Virus record (IMG/VR): IMGVR_UViG_3300027974_000045
Location: 1-54,558 of that record
From: a virus
Strand: one strand, 5' to 3'
DNA length: 54,558 nt
A program made the translations under genes and the position numbers. Positions 20,405 to 28,853 of the stretch are shown piece by piece (position 1 is the stretch's first letter; every line of letters begins with the position of its first letter). The notes beneath the pieces were generated by a model, which was not told the DNA's origin, did not search any database, and saw only the letters and a program-made list of their open reading frames with translations.

Positions 20405-21852
20405 GCAGCCTCACCTACAACCCGCCGCCGTCGATCTCCGGCTTCCTGACCAGCGAGAAGTTCATCTCACTGGCGGTGGGGCCAGTCGGGAGCACCAAGA
20501 CCACGGCAGCCCTGATGAAGATCGCCTACCACGCCAAGCGCATGGCCCCTTGTCGCGACGGTATCCGACGCTCGCGAGCCATCGTCATCCGCAACACGCG
20601 CGAGCAGCTGCGGGACACCACGATACCGGACCTTTTCAAGTGGTTTCCTCCAGACATCGCCGGCACTTACCTCAAGACCGAGTACAAGTTCGAGCTGCGG
20701 TTCGACGACGTGGTGTGCGAGGTGCTCTTTCGGGGGCTCGACGACACAAATGACGTCCGGCGGCTGCTGTCCCTGCAGGCTTCCTTCGGTGTGATGGACG
20801 AGTTTCGGGAGATCAACCCCCTCATTTTCGAGGCCCTGCAGGGCCGTTTGGGCCGCTATCCCGACGGGATGATGGTGCCGCACCGCCCAGAGTGGGGCGT
20901 GGATGCCAAGGGAAACCCGGTTCAGGGGTGCGTGACGGACGACGGGACGCCGAACCAGCACCTGTGGGGGGCGACAAACCCGCCGGATGCCGACACGTTC
21001 TGGGAAAAGTTCCTTAGCGACCCGCCGGTCAACGCCGAGGTGTTCTTCCAGCCGTCGGGCCTGAGCCCCGAGGCCGACTGGGTGCAGCACCTGCCCCAGA
21101 ACTACTATGAGAACCTCGCCGAGGGTAAGTCCCCCGACTGGGTGGACGTCTACATCCACGCAAAGTTCGGCCGGTCGCTCTCGGGGCAGCCGGTGTTCCC
21201 CAGTTTCAAGGCCGACTTCCATGTGGCCAAGAACCCCCTCGTGCCCATAAAGGCGACGGAGCGGCCGCTCATCATCGGCATGGATTTCGGGCTCACCCCC
21301 GCCTGCTGCATCTCGCAGGTGGACATGATGGGGCGGCTGCTGACGTTTGACTGCCTCGTGAGCGAGGGGATGGGGCTGACGCGGTTCCTGAACGAGAAGC
21401 TCAAGCCCCTGCTGGCCCAGAAGTACCCGGGCCTGCGAGCCGTGGTGGTGGGCGACCCCGCCGGGGTGCAGCGCTCGCAGACCGACGAGCGGACATGCTA
21501 CGACATCCTGCGGGCCGAGGGGTTTCACGCCCTGCCGGCGCGGACGAACAGCATCGTGGCGCGGGTCAACGCCGTGGAGAAGTTCATCAGCCGCCAGATC
21601 GACGGCAAGGCCGCATACCTGCTGGACCCGGGCCCGGGGTGCCGGCCGCTGGTGAAGGCCATGCGGGGCGGCTACCGCTACAAGATGAAAAAGGACGGCA
21701 ACGTGGAGCCGACGCCCGACAAGGGGCCGGACAGCCACATCGCCGACGCCCACCAGTACGCCTGCCTGCACGCCGACGGCGGGGACATGACAGGCCGGGT
21801 GACCGACGCCCGGCGGGAAATCGTGAAGGTCAGCCACGTCGGCTGGACGTGA
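20401..21852 (+). CDS. terL: Terminase large subunit
   Basis: 483 residues starting at GTG 20401, overlapping the previous stop (GTGA). ATPase: Walker A GPVGSTKTT (27-35), an adenine-binding-type segment (IVIRNTREQLRDTT) and Walker B FGVMDEFREI. Nuclease: RNase H-like IIGMDFGLTPACC with its first catalytic Asp, VVGDPAG with the second, and SHIADAHQYA near the end. It powers DNA packaging into the procapsid and cuts the concatemer. The length is typical. Given the circularly permuted assembly, headful packaging is plausible, but the sequence alone does not prove it. Confidence 0.93.
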   Translation: MSSLTYNPPPSISGFLTSEKFISLAVGPVGSTKTTAALMKIAYHAKRMAPCRDGIRRSRAIVIRNTREQLRDTTIPDLFKWFPPDIAGTYLKTEYKFELRFDDVVCEVLFRGLDDTNDVRRLLSLQASFGVMDEFREINPLIFEALQGRLGRYPDGMMVPHRPEWGVDAKGNPVQGCVTDDGTPNQHLWGATNPPDADTFWEKFLSDPPVNAEVFFQPSGLSPEADWVQHLPQNYYENLAEGKSPDWVDVYIHAKFGRSLSGQPVFPSFKADFHVAKNPLVPIKATERPLIIGMDFGLTPACCISQVDMMGRLLTFDCLVSEGMGLTRFLNEKLKPLLAQKYPGLRAVVVGDPAGVQRSQTDERTCYDILRAEGFHALPARTNSIVARVNAVEKFISRQIDGKAAYLLDPGPGCRPLVKAMRGGYRYKMKKDGNVEPTPDKGPDSHIADAHQYACLHADGGDMTGRVTDARREIVKVSHVGWT

Positions 21853-21916
21853 CATTGCGCCACCCCCCGGCGCATGGTAGCGTGCGACAACGCACTCCCC
21901 TCATACAGGACCTGCC

Positions 21917-22210
21917 ATGACACCGTTCACGCCGCTGTCCACCAGCAAGTTGACGAGCACGACCTCGTCCCAGACCGTGACCGTGCCCGTGGGCGCGAGC
22001 GTGCTGGTCGCCTACAACGGCGGCCCGCAGCCGGTCTATCTCAAGTACGGCGCATCTGTGGCGGTGCCCGGCGCTTGGGCCGGCAATGTCATGGCCGTGC
22101 AGCCGTACACCACTCAGGCGTTCGCCGTGCCGCAGGTCGGGGGCACGCTGGCCTACATCGCCGACACCACGGGTGGCTCGCTGGTCCTTTCGGTCGGCGA
22201 GGGCGTCTAA
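21917..22210 (+). CDS. Small beta-rich virion protein
   Basis: 97 residues, MTPFTPLSTSKLTSTTSSQTVTVPVGASVLVAYNGGPQPVYLKYG, nearly all short Thr/Val/Ser/Gly strands. It resembles head decoration or fibrous beta-sandwich proteins in composition, but no family is certain. Its stop overlaps the next start by one base. Confidence 0.55.
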   Translation: MTPFTPLSTSKLTSTTSSQTVTVPVGASVLVAYNGGPQPVYLKYGASVAVPGAWAGNVMAVQPYTTQAFAVPQVGGTLAYIADTTGGSLVLSVGEGV

Positions 22211-23007
22211 TGCTCGCCGCACGCCGCGTCTCCCGGGCCGGCGGTCGAGGCGACCCGGCGGCCTACGCCTACGCCGCCGCTGTCGGCACACCCCTGACAG
22301 GAGGTCAGTTCAGCGCGGTGTCGGCGGCGCTGGCAACCCTGCGCGCCACCGGCGTGCTGGCAAAGCTGGACATGCTGCAGGTCTACGGCGTGTGGGCCGA
22401 GGACCAAGTGAAGGATTGGGCGCTGCCCAGCCGCACGATCACCACCACAGGCTCGCCGACGTTTACGGCCCGAACGGGGTATGTGTTCAACGGCACGTCG
22501 AGCTACGTGCGGACGGGGTTCATTCCGTCGGCGGCGACGGTCATGACGACGAGCGACTATTTCATCGGAGCTGACGAGCGCACAAACGTGGGGGCGGCCA
22601 ACGCCCGGGTCATGGGATCATACAACGGCCCGACGCAGGGCCAGCTGCTGGTGCCTCGCAACGGGTCAAGTGTGGCGCAGGCCGGGCTTAGCTCGGCGAC
22701 CATACCGCTGGCCACGTCGGTGACGACGAGCGTCGGGCTGACGTGCGCTCAGAGCAGCGGTACACAGGGCCTCGGCTACAAGAACGGGATCGTGTCAGCA
22801 TCGGGGGCCCAGACGCTCGGGACAGCAAACGGCGCGCTGCCCACGGTCGAGCACTATGTGGGCTGCTATAACTCGGCAGGCAACTATGCCAACGGTCGCG
22901 CCGCGACCGTTGGCTACGTGGTGGCCGGCGCAGGCATGACCGCAGAGCAGCACCTGTCACTCTACGAGGCCATGACGGCGTTCCAGACTGCGGCGACAGG
23001 ACTTTAA
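22210..23007 (+). CDS. LamG/concanavalin-like virion protein
   Basis: 265 residues from ATG 22210 (TAATG overlap). The sequence TGSPTFTARTGYVFNGTSSYVRTGF is the typical first strand region of laminin-G or concanavalin-like domains, followed by Gly/Ser/Thr-rich strands. Between terminase and portal it is probably a carbohydrate-binding head or decoration protein. Residues before about 70 are helical. The fold call is by pattern. Confidence 0.55.
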   Translation: MLAARRVSRAGGRGDPAAYAYAAAVGTPLTGGQFSAVSAALATLRATGVLAKLDMLQVYGVWAEDQVKDWALPSRTITTTGSPTFTARTGYVFNGTSSYVRTGFIPSAATVMTTSDYFIGADERTNVGAANARVMGSYNGPTQGQLLVPRNGSSVAQAGLSSATIPLATSVTTSVGLTCAQSSGTQGLGYKNGIVSASGAQTLGTANGALPTVEHYVGCYNSAGNYANGRAATVGYVVAGAGMTAEQHLSLYEAMTAFQTAATGL

Positions 23008-23008
23008 G

Positions 23009-25075
23009 ATGGCCATGCCCAACACCAACGCCGCCATCTCGATCGGGCCGCTAAAGGCGGTGTCGCTGGCCGTCGTGCAGGACGAGGAGCGCCGCAACGC
23101 CGAGGTCCGGCAGGCCGCGCCACTGGTCACGGGCATCGCCGCCCATATCCGCCGCAAGTGGGACCACGCCCGGGAAGCCCGGCGCGATGTCGAGGACCGC
23201 ATGCTCGCAAACATGCGGGCCCGGCGCGGGGAGTACGAGCCCGAGAAGCTCAGCGCCATCATGGCGATGGGCGGGTCGGACATCTATGCTGGCATGACAT
23301 CCGTCAAATGCCGCGCCGCGGCCAGCTGGCTGCGGGACGTGCTGATGGCGACGGGCACCGAGCGCCCGTGGACCCTGCGACCCACGCCGGTGCCGGACCT
23401 GCCGCCCGAGGACAACGAGGCGCTGGTCGCCGAGGTGGCGCAGGCAATCCTGCAGTCGTCGATGCAGGGCCAGCCGCCCAACGACGCGGCCATCAAGGAG
23501 ATGATGGAGGAAGTCCGCGAGCAGGCGCTGGCAAAAGCCAAGGCCGAGGCGCGTGAGCGGTCTGAGAAGATGGCCGACAAGATGGAAGACCAGCTTGTCG
23601 AGGGCGGGTTCCTGCGGGCGCTGGACGCCATCGTCGACGACATCACCACATTCCCCTGCGCGATCCTTAAAGGGCCGGTCATCCGCCGCCGCAAGGTGCT
23701 GAAGTGGGTGCCGGGCCCGGCAGGCAGGTCCATCGCCCAGATGACCGAGGAGCTTGTGTCGTGCTGGGAGCGGGTGTCGCCGTTCAACATCTACCCGTCG
23801 CCGCAGGCCACGGACGTCAACGAGGGCGACCTGATCGAGAAGCACCAGCTGTCCCGTCAGGACCTGCTGGAGATGGTCGGGGTCGAGGGCTATGACGAGG
23901 GGGCAATCCGGCTGGCTCTGGAAGCCTACGGCAAGGGCGGCCTGCGCGACTGGTTGACCATCGACACCACGGCCATCGCCGACGCCACGGGGCTGGGCCA
24001 GACGGCCACCTCGACAAACTCCGAGGGGCTGATCGACGCCCTGCAGTTCTGGGGCCCGGTGCAGGGTCAAGAGCTGCTGGACTGGGGCATGGACGAGAAG
24101 GACGTGCCCGACCCGCTGAAGGACTACCACATCGAGGCGTGGCTGGTCGGCACCTACGTCGTCAAGGCGGTGCTCAACTACGACCCGCTGTGCCGCAAGC
24201 CCTACTACAAGGCGTCCTACGAGGACGTGCCCGGGAACTGGTGGGGCAACTCCATCGCCGACCTGCTGGCCGACACCCAGACGGTGATCAATGCGGCGGC
24301 CCGGGCCATCGTCAACAACATGGGCATCGCCTCGGGCCCGCAGGTGACCGTCAACGTCAGCCGGCTGGCGACGGGCGAGGACATCCAGCAGGTGACGCCG
24401 TGGCGCATCTGGCAGGTGAAGGACGACCCGATGGGGGGCAACTCCCGGCCGATCGACTTCTTCCAGCCGGACAGCCGTATCGGCGAGCTGATGGCCGTGT
24501 TCGACAAGTTCAACTCACTGGCTGACGAGTACTCCGGCCTGCCCAAGTACATGGCCGGCGACAACGCCGGCGGCGCGGGGCGGACGGCGTCCGGCCTGTC
24601 GATGCTCATGAGCAACGCGGGCAAGTCCATCAAGCAGGTCATCTCGAACATCGACATGGGTGTGCTGACCCCCATGCTCGAGCGGCTCTACGACCACAAC
24701 ATGCAGTTCGCCGAGGACCCTGACCTGAAGGGTGACGTCAAGATCGTGGCCCGCGGCGCGGCGTCGCTGATCACCAAGGAAACCGCGCAGCTGCGCCGGA
24801 ACGAGTTCCTGATGGCGACGTCCAACCCGATCGACATGCAGATCGTGGGCGTCGAGGGGCGTGCGGCCATCCTGCGGGAGACCGCCAAGAACCTCGACAT
24901 GGACACCGACAAGGTGGTGCCGCCGCTCGACACCCTGCGCAAAAAGTTCCTCGCGCAGCAGATGATGCAGCAGCCGCAGCAGGGTTCGCCTCCCGCCCCG
25001 CAAGGGATGGGCTCCGGCCAGACCCTCGCCGACGGCGCGCCGACAACCGACAACTTCAGCCCGCCGTCAAGTTAG
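23009..25075 (+). CDS. Portal protein
   Basis: 688 residues, the size of podovirus portals. Recognisable portal features include a charged helical region (MMEEVREQALAKAKAEARERSEKMADKME), central VSPFNIYPSPQATDVNEGDLIEKHQLSR, the wing and stem regions with GNWWGNSIADLLADTQTVINAAARAIVNN, and a Gln-rich C-terminal tail (MMQQPQQGSPPAPQG). It forms the dodecameric vertex through which DNA is packaged and ejected. It is followed by scaffold and capsid genes, the expected order. Confidence 0.88.
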   Translation: MAMPNTNAAISIGPLKAVSLAVVQDEERRNAEVRQAAPLVTGIAAHIRRKWDHAREARRDVEDRMLANMRARRGEYEPEKLSAIMAMGGSDIYAGMTSVKCRAAASWLRDVLMATGTERPWTLRPTPVPDLPPEDNEALVAEVAQAILQSSMQGQPPNDAAIKEMMEEVREQALAKAKAEARERSEKMADKMEDQLVEGGFLRALDAIVDDITTFPCAILKGPVIRRRKVLKWVPGPAGRSIAQMTEELVSCWERVSPFNIYPSPQATDVNEGDLIEKHQLSRQDLLEMVGVEGYDEGAIRLALEAYGKGGLRDWLTIDTTAIADATGLGQTATSTNSEGLIDALQFWGPVQGQELLDWGMDEKDVPDPLKDYHIEAWLVGTYVVKAVLNYDPLCRKPYYKASYEDVPGNWWGNSIADLLADTQTVINAAARAIVNNMGIASGPQVTVNVSRLATGEDIQQVTPWRIWQVKDDPMGGNSRPIDFFQPDSRIGELMAVFDKFNSLADEYSGLPKYMAGDNAGGAGRTASGLSMLMSNAGKSIKQVISNIDMGVLTPMLERLYDHNMQFAEDPDLKGDVKIVARGAASLITKETAQLRRNEFLMATSNPIDMQIVGVEGRAAILRETAKNLDMDTDKVVPPLDTLRKKFLAQQMMQQPQQGSPPAPQGMGSGQTLADGAPTTDNFSPPSS

Positions 25076-25114
25076 CCATTGACGGCTGTAATAAGTGCGC
25101 GCTAGGTTCCGACC

Positions 25115-25360
25115 ATGCTGTTGACACCCCCAGCTGACGTCCTGCGAAGCGTTTACCTGCTGAGCCGGATGAATGAGTGGAAGGTGTTCAGCGGTTTCCT
25201 CGCCGAGGAACGGGCGAAGGTGATTGAGCGACTGGTGGCAGCCTCTGACGAGGCGACCCTCCGACAGCTTCAGGGCCGCGCCAAGTGCTTGGACGAGCTG
25301 GAGGCCATGGTGCGCGACGCCCGTGACGACCTCGACAAATTGGGCGTGACAACGCTCTAA
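25115..25360 (+). CDS. Small helical protein between portal and scaffold
   Basis: 81 residues, MLLTPPADVLRSVYLLSRMNEWKVFSGFLAEERAKVIERL, fully helical and charged. Similar small helical genes occur at this position in many podoviruses; function unknown. Confidence 0.65.
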   Translation: MLLTPPADVLRSVYLLSRMNEWKVFSGFLAEERAKVIERLVAASDEATLRQLQGRAKCLDELEAMVRDARDDLDKLGVTTL

Positions 25361-25411
25361 CCCCAGCAGACCGTGAGGCGGCCAAGCCGCAGTCGGAGCA
25401 GGAGAACTAAA

Positions 25412-26377
25412 ATGGCGCTTCCCAAGCAGGTCCAAGCAGAGCTGGACGCAGCGGAGTTGATCGAGCAGCAGCTGGCCCAGAGCCAACCGCCCGCAGACGA
25501 CGCCCCCGCCGACCCACCCGCAGCGACCTCACAGGAGCCGCCGGCGACCGCGGCCACCCCGGTGGCAGCCGACCCTTCCGCCGAAGAACTGACCTTCAAG
25601 CAGCGCTATCTCAGCCTGCAGGGCATGTACAACGCGGAGGTTCCCCGGCTCAACGCGCAGGTCCGTGAGTTGACCCAGAAGGTTAACGACCTGACCGCCG
25701 CTTCGGTTCCCGCCCCCAAGGCGGAGCCACAGGCAGCGCCCGCACAGTCGCTAGTTACCGACGCCGACGTCGAAGCCTACGGCGCGGACCTCATCGGGTT
25801 GATGAAACGCTCGGCGCAGGAAGCTGCCCAAGCCAACGACGCCCGACTGGCCCAGCTGGAAGCGGAGAACGCGCACCTCAAGGCGCAAGTCGGTGGCGTT
25901 GCTGAGCAGCAGAGCATGTCTCAGCGTCAGTCCTACCTCTCTCAGCTGGCGGGCTCCGTGCCCGACTACGTTGAGGTGAACGCGGACCAAGGGTTCCTTG
26001 ACTGGCTTCTGGAAACAGACCCGCTCAGCGGGGTGGTCAGGCAGGCGTACCTCGACGACGCTTTTGCACGCTTTGATGTGGCTCGCACGGCAGCGCTGTT
26101 TGACGCGTACAAGGCCGGCAGTCGCCCAGCGACAACCCCCGCCAGCCCCGCGCAAACGGCTCGCCCGCGAGAGCTGCAGGCCCAGACAGCGCCCGGCACG
26201 GCGAGGGCCTCGGCCGCCGCCACCCCGTCGAATGCTGCCAAGTCTTGGTCGATGACCGAGGTCCAGTCGTTTTACACCGACGTGGCCAAGGGCAGGTACA
26301 AGGGCCAAGAAACCGAGCAGCTGCGTATTGAGGCCGAAATCGACCTCGCAATGGCCCAAGGCCGTCTCACAGCGTGA
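25412..26377 (+). CDS. Capsid scaffolding protein
   Basis: 321 residues from ATG 25412-25414 (AGGAG 9 nt upstream). Composition is typical of scaffolds: acidic, Ala/Gln/Pro-rich, with predicted coiled coil (RLAQLEAENAHLKAQVGG) and low-complexity Pro/Ala stretches. It lies between portal and major capsid. A C-terminal helix (SMTEVQSFYTDVAKGRYKG) probably contacts the coat. The start at 25373 in the same frame has no Shine-Dalgarno. Confidence 0.82.
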   Translation: MALPKQVQAELDAAELIEQQLAQSQPPADDAPADPPAATSQEPPATAATPVAADPSAEELTFKQRYLSLQGMYNAEVPRLNAQVRELTQKVNDLTAASVPAPKAEPQAAPAQSLVTDADVEAYGADLIGLMKRSAQEAAQANDARLAQLEAENAHLKAQVGGVAEQQSMSQRQSYLSQLAGSVPDYVEVNADQGFLDWLLETDPLSGVVRQAYLDDAFARFDVARTAALFDAYKAGSRPATTPASPAQTARPRELQAQTAPGTARASAAATPSNAAKSWSMTEVQSFYTDVAKGRYKGQETEQLRIEAEIDLAMAQGRLTA

Positions 26378-26385
26378 GGCTCCAG

Positions 26386-26431
26386 CCATAGTCGAGGTGT
26401 CCCAACCCCCTCTCGGAGATCACGACTATGG
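26386..26431 (+). promoter_or_regulatory. Inverted repeat masking the capsid start codon
   Basis: CCATAGTCG (26386-26394) is complementary to CGACTATGG (26423-26431), which contains the capsid ATG (26428-26430). The Shine-Dalgarno GGAG (26415-26418) would sit in the loop. It may tune capsid translation. Confidence 0.4.
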
Positions 26432-27468
26432 CCATTTCTGTCAACGGTTCGGGCACGTCCGGCGGCGCAACGTCGTCCGGCGCGTTCAACACCTCGCCCG
26501 CCTATAGCGGCTCGTTCATCCCGACCCTGTGGTCGTCCAAGCTGAACGCCAAGTTCTACGCCACCACCGTGTTCGGCGACATCGCCAACACCAACTACGA
26601 GGGTGAGATCAAGTCGTTCGGCGACAAGGTCATCATCAACACCGCGCCGACCATCGCGATCAGCAACTACACCGTCGGGTCGACCCTCTCCTACGAGGTC
26701 CCCACCCCCGACAAGACCGAGCTGAACATCTCGATGGCGAAGTACTTCGGCGTCACCGTCTCGGACGTGCTGGAATACCAGTCCAATCCGAAGATGATGA
26801 ACCACTTCACCGACGACGCGTCGAAGCAGATGGCCATCGCCATCGACACCGACCTGCTGAAGATGTCGGCTGACACCGCTGCTGCCACCAACAACCGTGG
26901 CACGCTGGCCGGTGTTCGCTCCGCATCCTACAACCTCGGCGGCGCTGGCGGCACCTACCATGCCTCCACCAACCCGTCGGGCGGTGCCCCGCTGACCCTG
27001 TCGACCTCGAACGTCCTGTCCACCATGACCGCCATGGCGTCCGTTCTGGACGAGCAGAACGTCCCCGACAGCGACCGCTTCCTGATCATCACGCCGGCTG
27101 TTCGCAACCTGCTGATGAACTCGGACCTGCGGCAGGCGTACATCACTGGTGACAGCCAGTCGATCCTGCGGAACGGCAAGATCGGGATGATCGACAGGTT
27201 CAACCTGTACGTCTCGAACCTGCTGCCCACCGCCGCGGCCGGTCAGAACTTCGACACCACGACCACCGGCACCGGCATCTCCGCCAACGCTGTGGCGCGC
27301 AAGTCCATGATCGCCGGCCACAAATCCGCGATCACCTTCGCGTCGCAGATCACCAAGGTCGAAGAGCTGGCCAACCCGCTCGACTTCGGTCGCCTGATCC
27401 GTGGCCTCAACGTCTACGGCTACAGCACCATCAAGTCGACCTCGCTGGTCCTCTGCCAGTACCTGTAA
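26428..27468 (+). CDS. Major capsid protein
   Basis: 346 residues. Ser/Gly/Thr-rich N-arm (MAISVNGSGTSGGATSSGAF), then FIPTLWSSKLNAKFYATTVFGDIAN and FGDKVIINTAPTIAISNY, leading into a beta-rich core with DTDLLKMSAD and SDRFLIITPAVRNLLM. It appears to be an HK97-fold coat of the P22/N4-related podovirus kind, judged from the position after scaffold, length and strand pattern. It would be the most abundant virion protein. A stable hairpin follows the stop. Confidence 0.88.
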   Translation: MAISVNGSGTSGGATSSGAFNTSPAYSGSFIPTLWSSKLNAKFYATTVFGDIANTNYEGEIKSFGDKVIINTAPTIAISNYTVGSTLSYEVPTPDKTELNISMAKYFGVTVSDVLEYQSNPKMMNHFTDDASKQMAIAIDTDLLKMSADTAAATNNRGTLAGVRSASYNLGGAGGTYHASTNPSGGAPLTLSTSNVLSTMTAMASVLDEQNVPDSDRFLIITPAVRNLLMNSDLRQAYITGDSQSILRNGKIGMIDRFNLYVSNLLPTAAAGQNFDTTTTGTGISANAVARKSMIAGHKSAITFASQITKVEELANPLDFGRLIRGLNVYGYSTIKSTSLVLCQYL

Positions 27469-27483
27469 ACCACTGGCGCGAAG

Positions 27484-27513
27484 CAGGAGAGTAGGCTACC
27501 ACCTACTCTCCTG
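27484..27513 (+). other. 12-bp perfect hairpin after the capsid gene
   Basis: CAGGAGAGTAGG (27484-27495), loop CTACCA, perfect complement (27502-27513), no T-run. Likely an mRNA-stabilising or processing structure that raises capsid expression over downstream genes. Confidence 0.7.
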
Positions 27514-27528
27514 ACTACGAGGACCCTC

Positions 27529-28215
27529 ATGCCTGTCACAGCGCAGACGATCCTCGACAAGGTCCGTGACCAGCTGGTCGATAACGGGACTACCCCGCGC
27601 TGGACTGACGTCGAGCTGCTCAGCTACCTGTCAGACGGACAGCGCACAGCTGTGTCCTATGTTCCCTCCGCAGCCAGCACTATCGACGTGGTGGCGATGG
27701 TCGCCGGGACCAAGCAATCCCTCCCTTCCGACGGCTACATGCTGCTGACCGTAGTCCGCAACATCGCCGATGACCTGACCACCGGCGGCCGGGCCTGCCG
27801 TATCGTCAGCCGGGAGCTGCTCGACGGCTACATGCCTACTTGGCACGCCAGCACGGCGTCCGCGATCGTGCAGAACTACATCTACGAGCCGCAGTCGCCC
27901 GAGACCTTCTACGTCTACCCGCCGAACAACGGCCTCGGGCACGTGGAGATGGTCTACGCGGTCCTGCCGCCTGTCCTGACCACCGGCTCGAGCAACCTGA
28001 CGCTGGGCGAAATCTATCACTCGGCCCTGTTCGACTACGTCATGTATCGGGCCCACCAGAAAGACGGCGACTTCGCCGCCGGCCAAGGCGTGGCCGCAAA
28101 CTACCTCCAGCTGTTCATGCAGGCGCTCGGGCAGGGCGACGCGGCACAGCTGTCCAACAACCCCAATCTCCAGCTCTATCCGCCGAACCCGGCGAGCAAG
28201 GGGACGGCCAAGTGA
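27529..28215 (+). CDS. Head-tail adaptor protein (DUF6682-like)
   Basis: 228 residues. The opening TAQTILDKVRDQLVDNGTTPRWTDVELLSYLSDGQRTAV and later YEPQSPETFYVYPP match the phage DUF6682/adaptor type found directly after the capsid gene. It probably forms part of the connector ring under the portal. The family name is from memory of the motif. Confidence 0.65.
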   Translation: MPVTAQTILDKVRDQLVDNGTTPRWTDVELLSYLSDGQRTAVSYVPSAASTIDVVAMVAGTKQSLPSDGYMLLTVVRNIADDLTTGGRACRIVSRELLDGYMPTWHASTASAIVQNYIYEPQSPETFYVYPPNNGLGHVEMVYAVLPPVLTTGSSNLTLGEIYHSALFDYVMYRAHQKDGDFAAGQGVAANYLQLFMQALGQGDAAQLSNNPNLQLYPPNPASKGTAK

Positions 28216-28853
28216 GCACGCGATACGAGAGCTTTCTCCCCGAGGTGGTGCCCTACGTCCACGACGTCGCCGAGTTCGTGGCGGTCAACGCCGTGCGCAA
28301 CGCCTGCATCGAGTTCTGCCGCCAGACCCAGATGTGGCTGTACGTCCACGACCCGATCTCGTCGGTTGTCGGCGTCGGCACCTACGACATCACGCCCCCC
28401 GAGGGGGCCACCCCTGTGCAGATCGTCGCGGCTTGGTACGACGAGGCCCGGCTGATCCCGGTCACGTCCGGCGAGCTGCGTGAGAACTACAACAAGGACT
28501 GGACGACCGAGACCGGCACGCCCTGCTTCTTTACCCACAACAACCCGACCGATGTCGAACTGGTGCCCACGCCGGACACCGCCATCGCCGGCGCGCTGCG
28601 GCTGCACCTCGCGCTCTGCCCGACCCGGGACAGCGTCGAGGTGGACGACAACATCTACCAGTACTGGGCGGAAGTCATCGGCTACGGGGCCCGGTCCCGG
28701 CTGTATGACACCCCCAACCAGCCCTACTACGACCCGACGCAGGCCATGAACTACGCCAGCAAGTTCAAGGCGGGCATCGACCGGGCTGTCATCGAGCGCA
28801 ACAAGGGCCTGACCCGGCGCTCTGTCTACGTGCGCATGCCGAGGATCGTCTGA
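28212..28853 (+). CDS. Tail/neck protein
   Basis: 213 residues from GTG 28212 (GTGA overlap). MSTRYESFLPEVVPYVHDVAEFVAVNAVRNACIEFCRQTQMW, then YDITPPEGATPVQIVAAWYDE. The general helical-then-beta layout and position between adaptor and tailspike fit a podoviral tail tubular A-like or neck protein. A direct family match is not certain. Confidence 0.6.
   Translation: MSTRYESFLPEVVPYVHDVAEFVAVNAVRNACIEFCRQTQMWLYVHDPISSVVGVGTYDITPPEGATPVQIVAAWYDEARLIPVTSGELRENYNKDWTTETGTPCFFTHNNPTDVELVPTPDTAIAGALRLHLALCPTRDSVEVDDNIYQYWAEVIGYGARSRLYDTPNQPYYDPTQAMNYASKFKAGIDRAVIERNKGLTRRSVYVRMPRIV

Noticed and set aside
25079-25108. TTGACG with TAGGTT downstream of the portal gene as a late promoter
   Set aside because: 18-nt spacer and a poor -10; more likely chance in a 39-nt gap.
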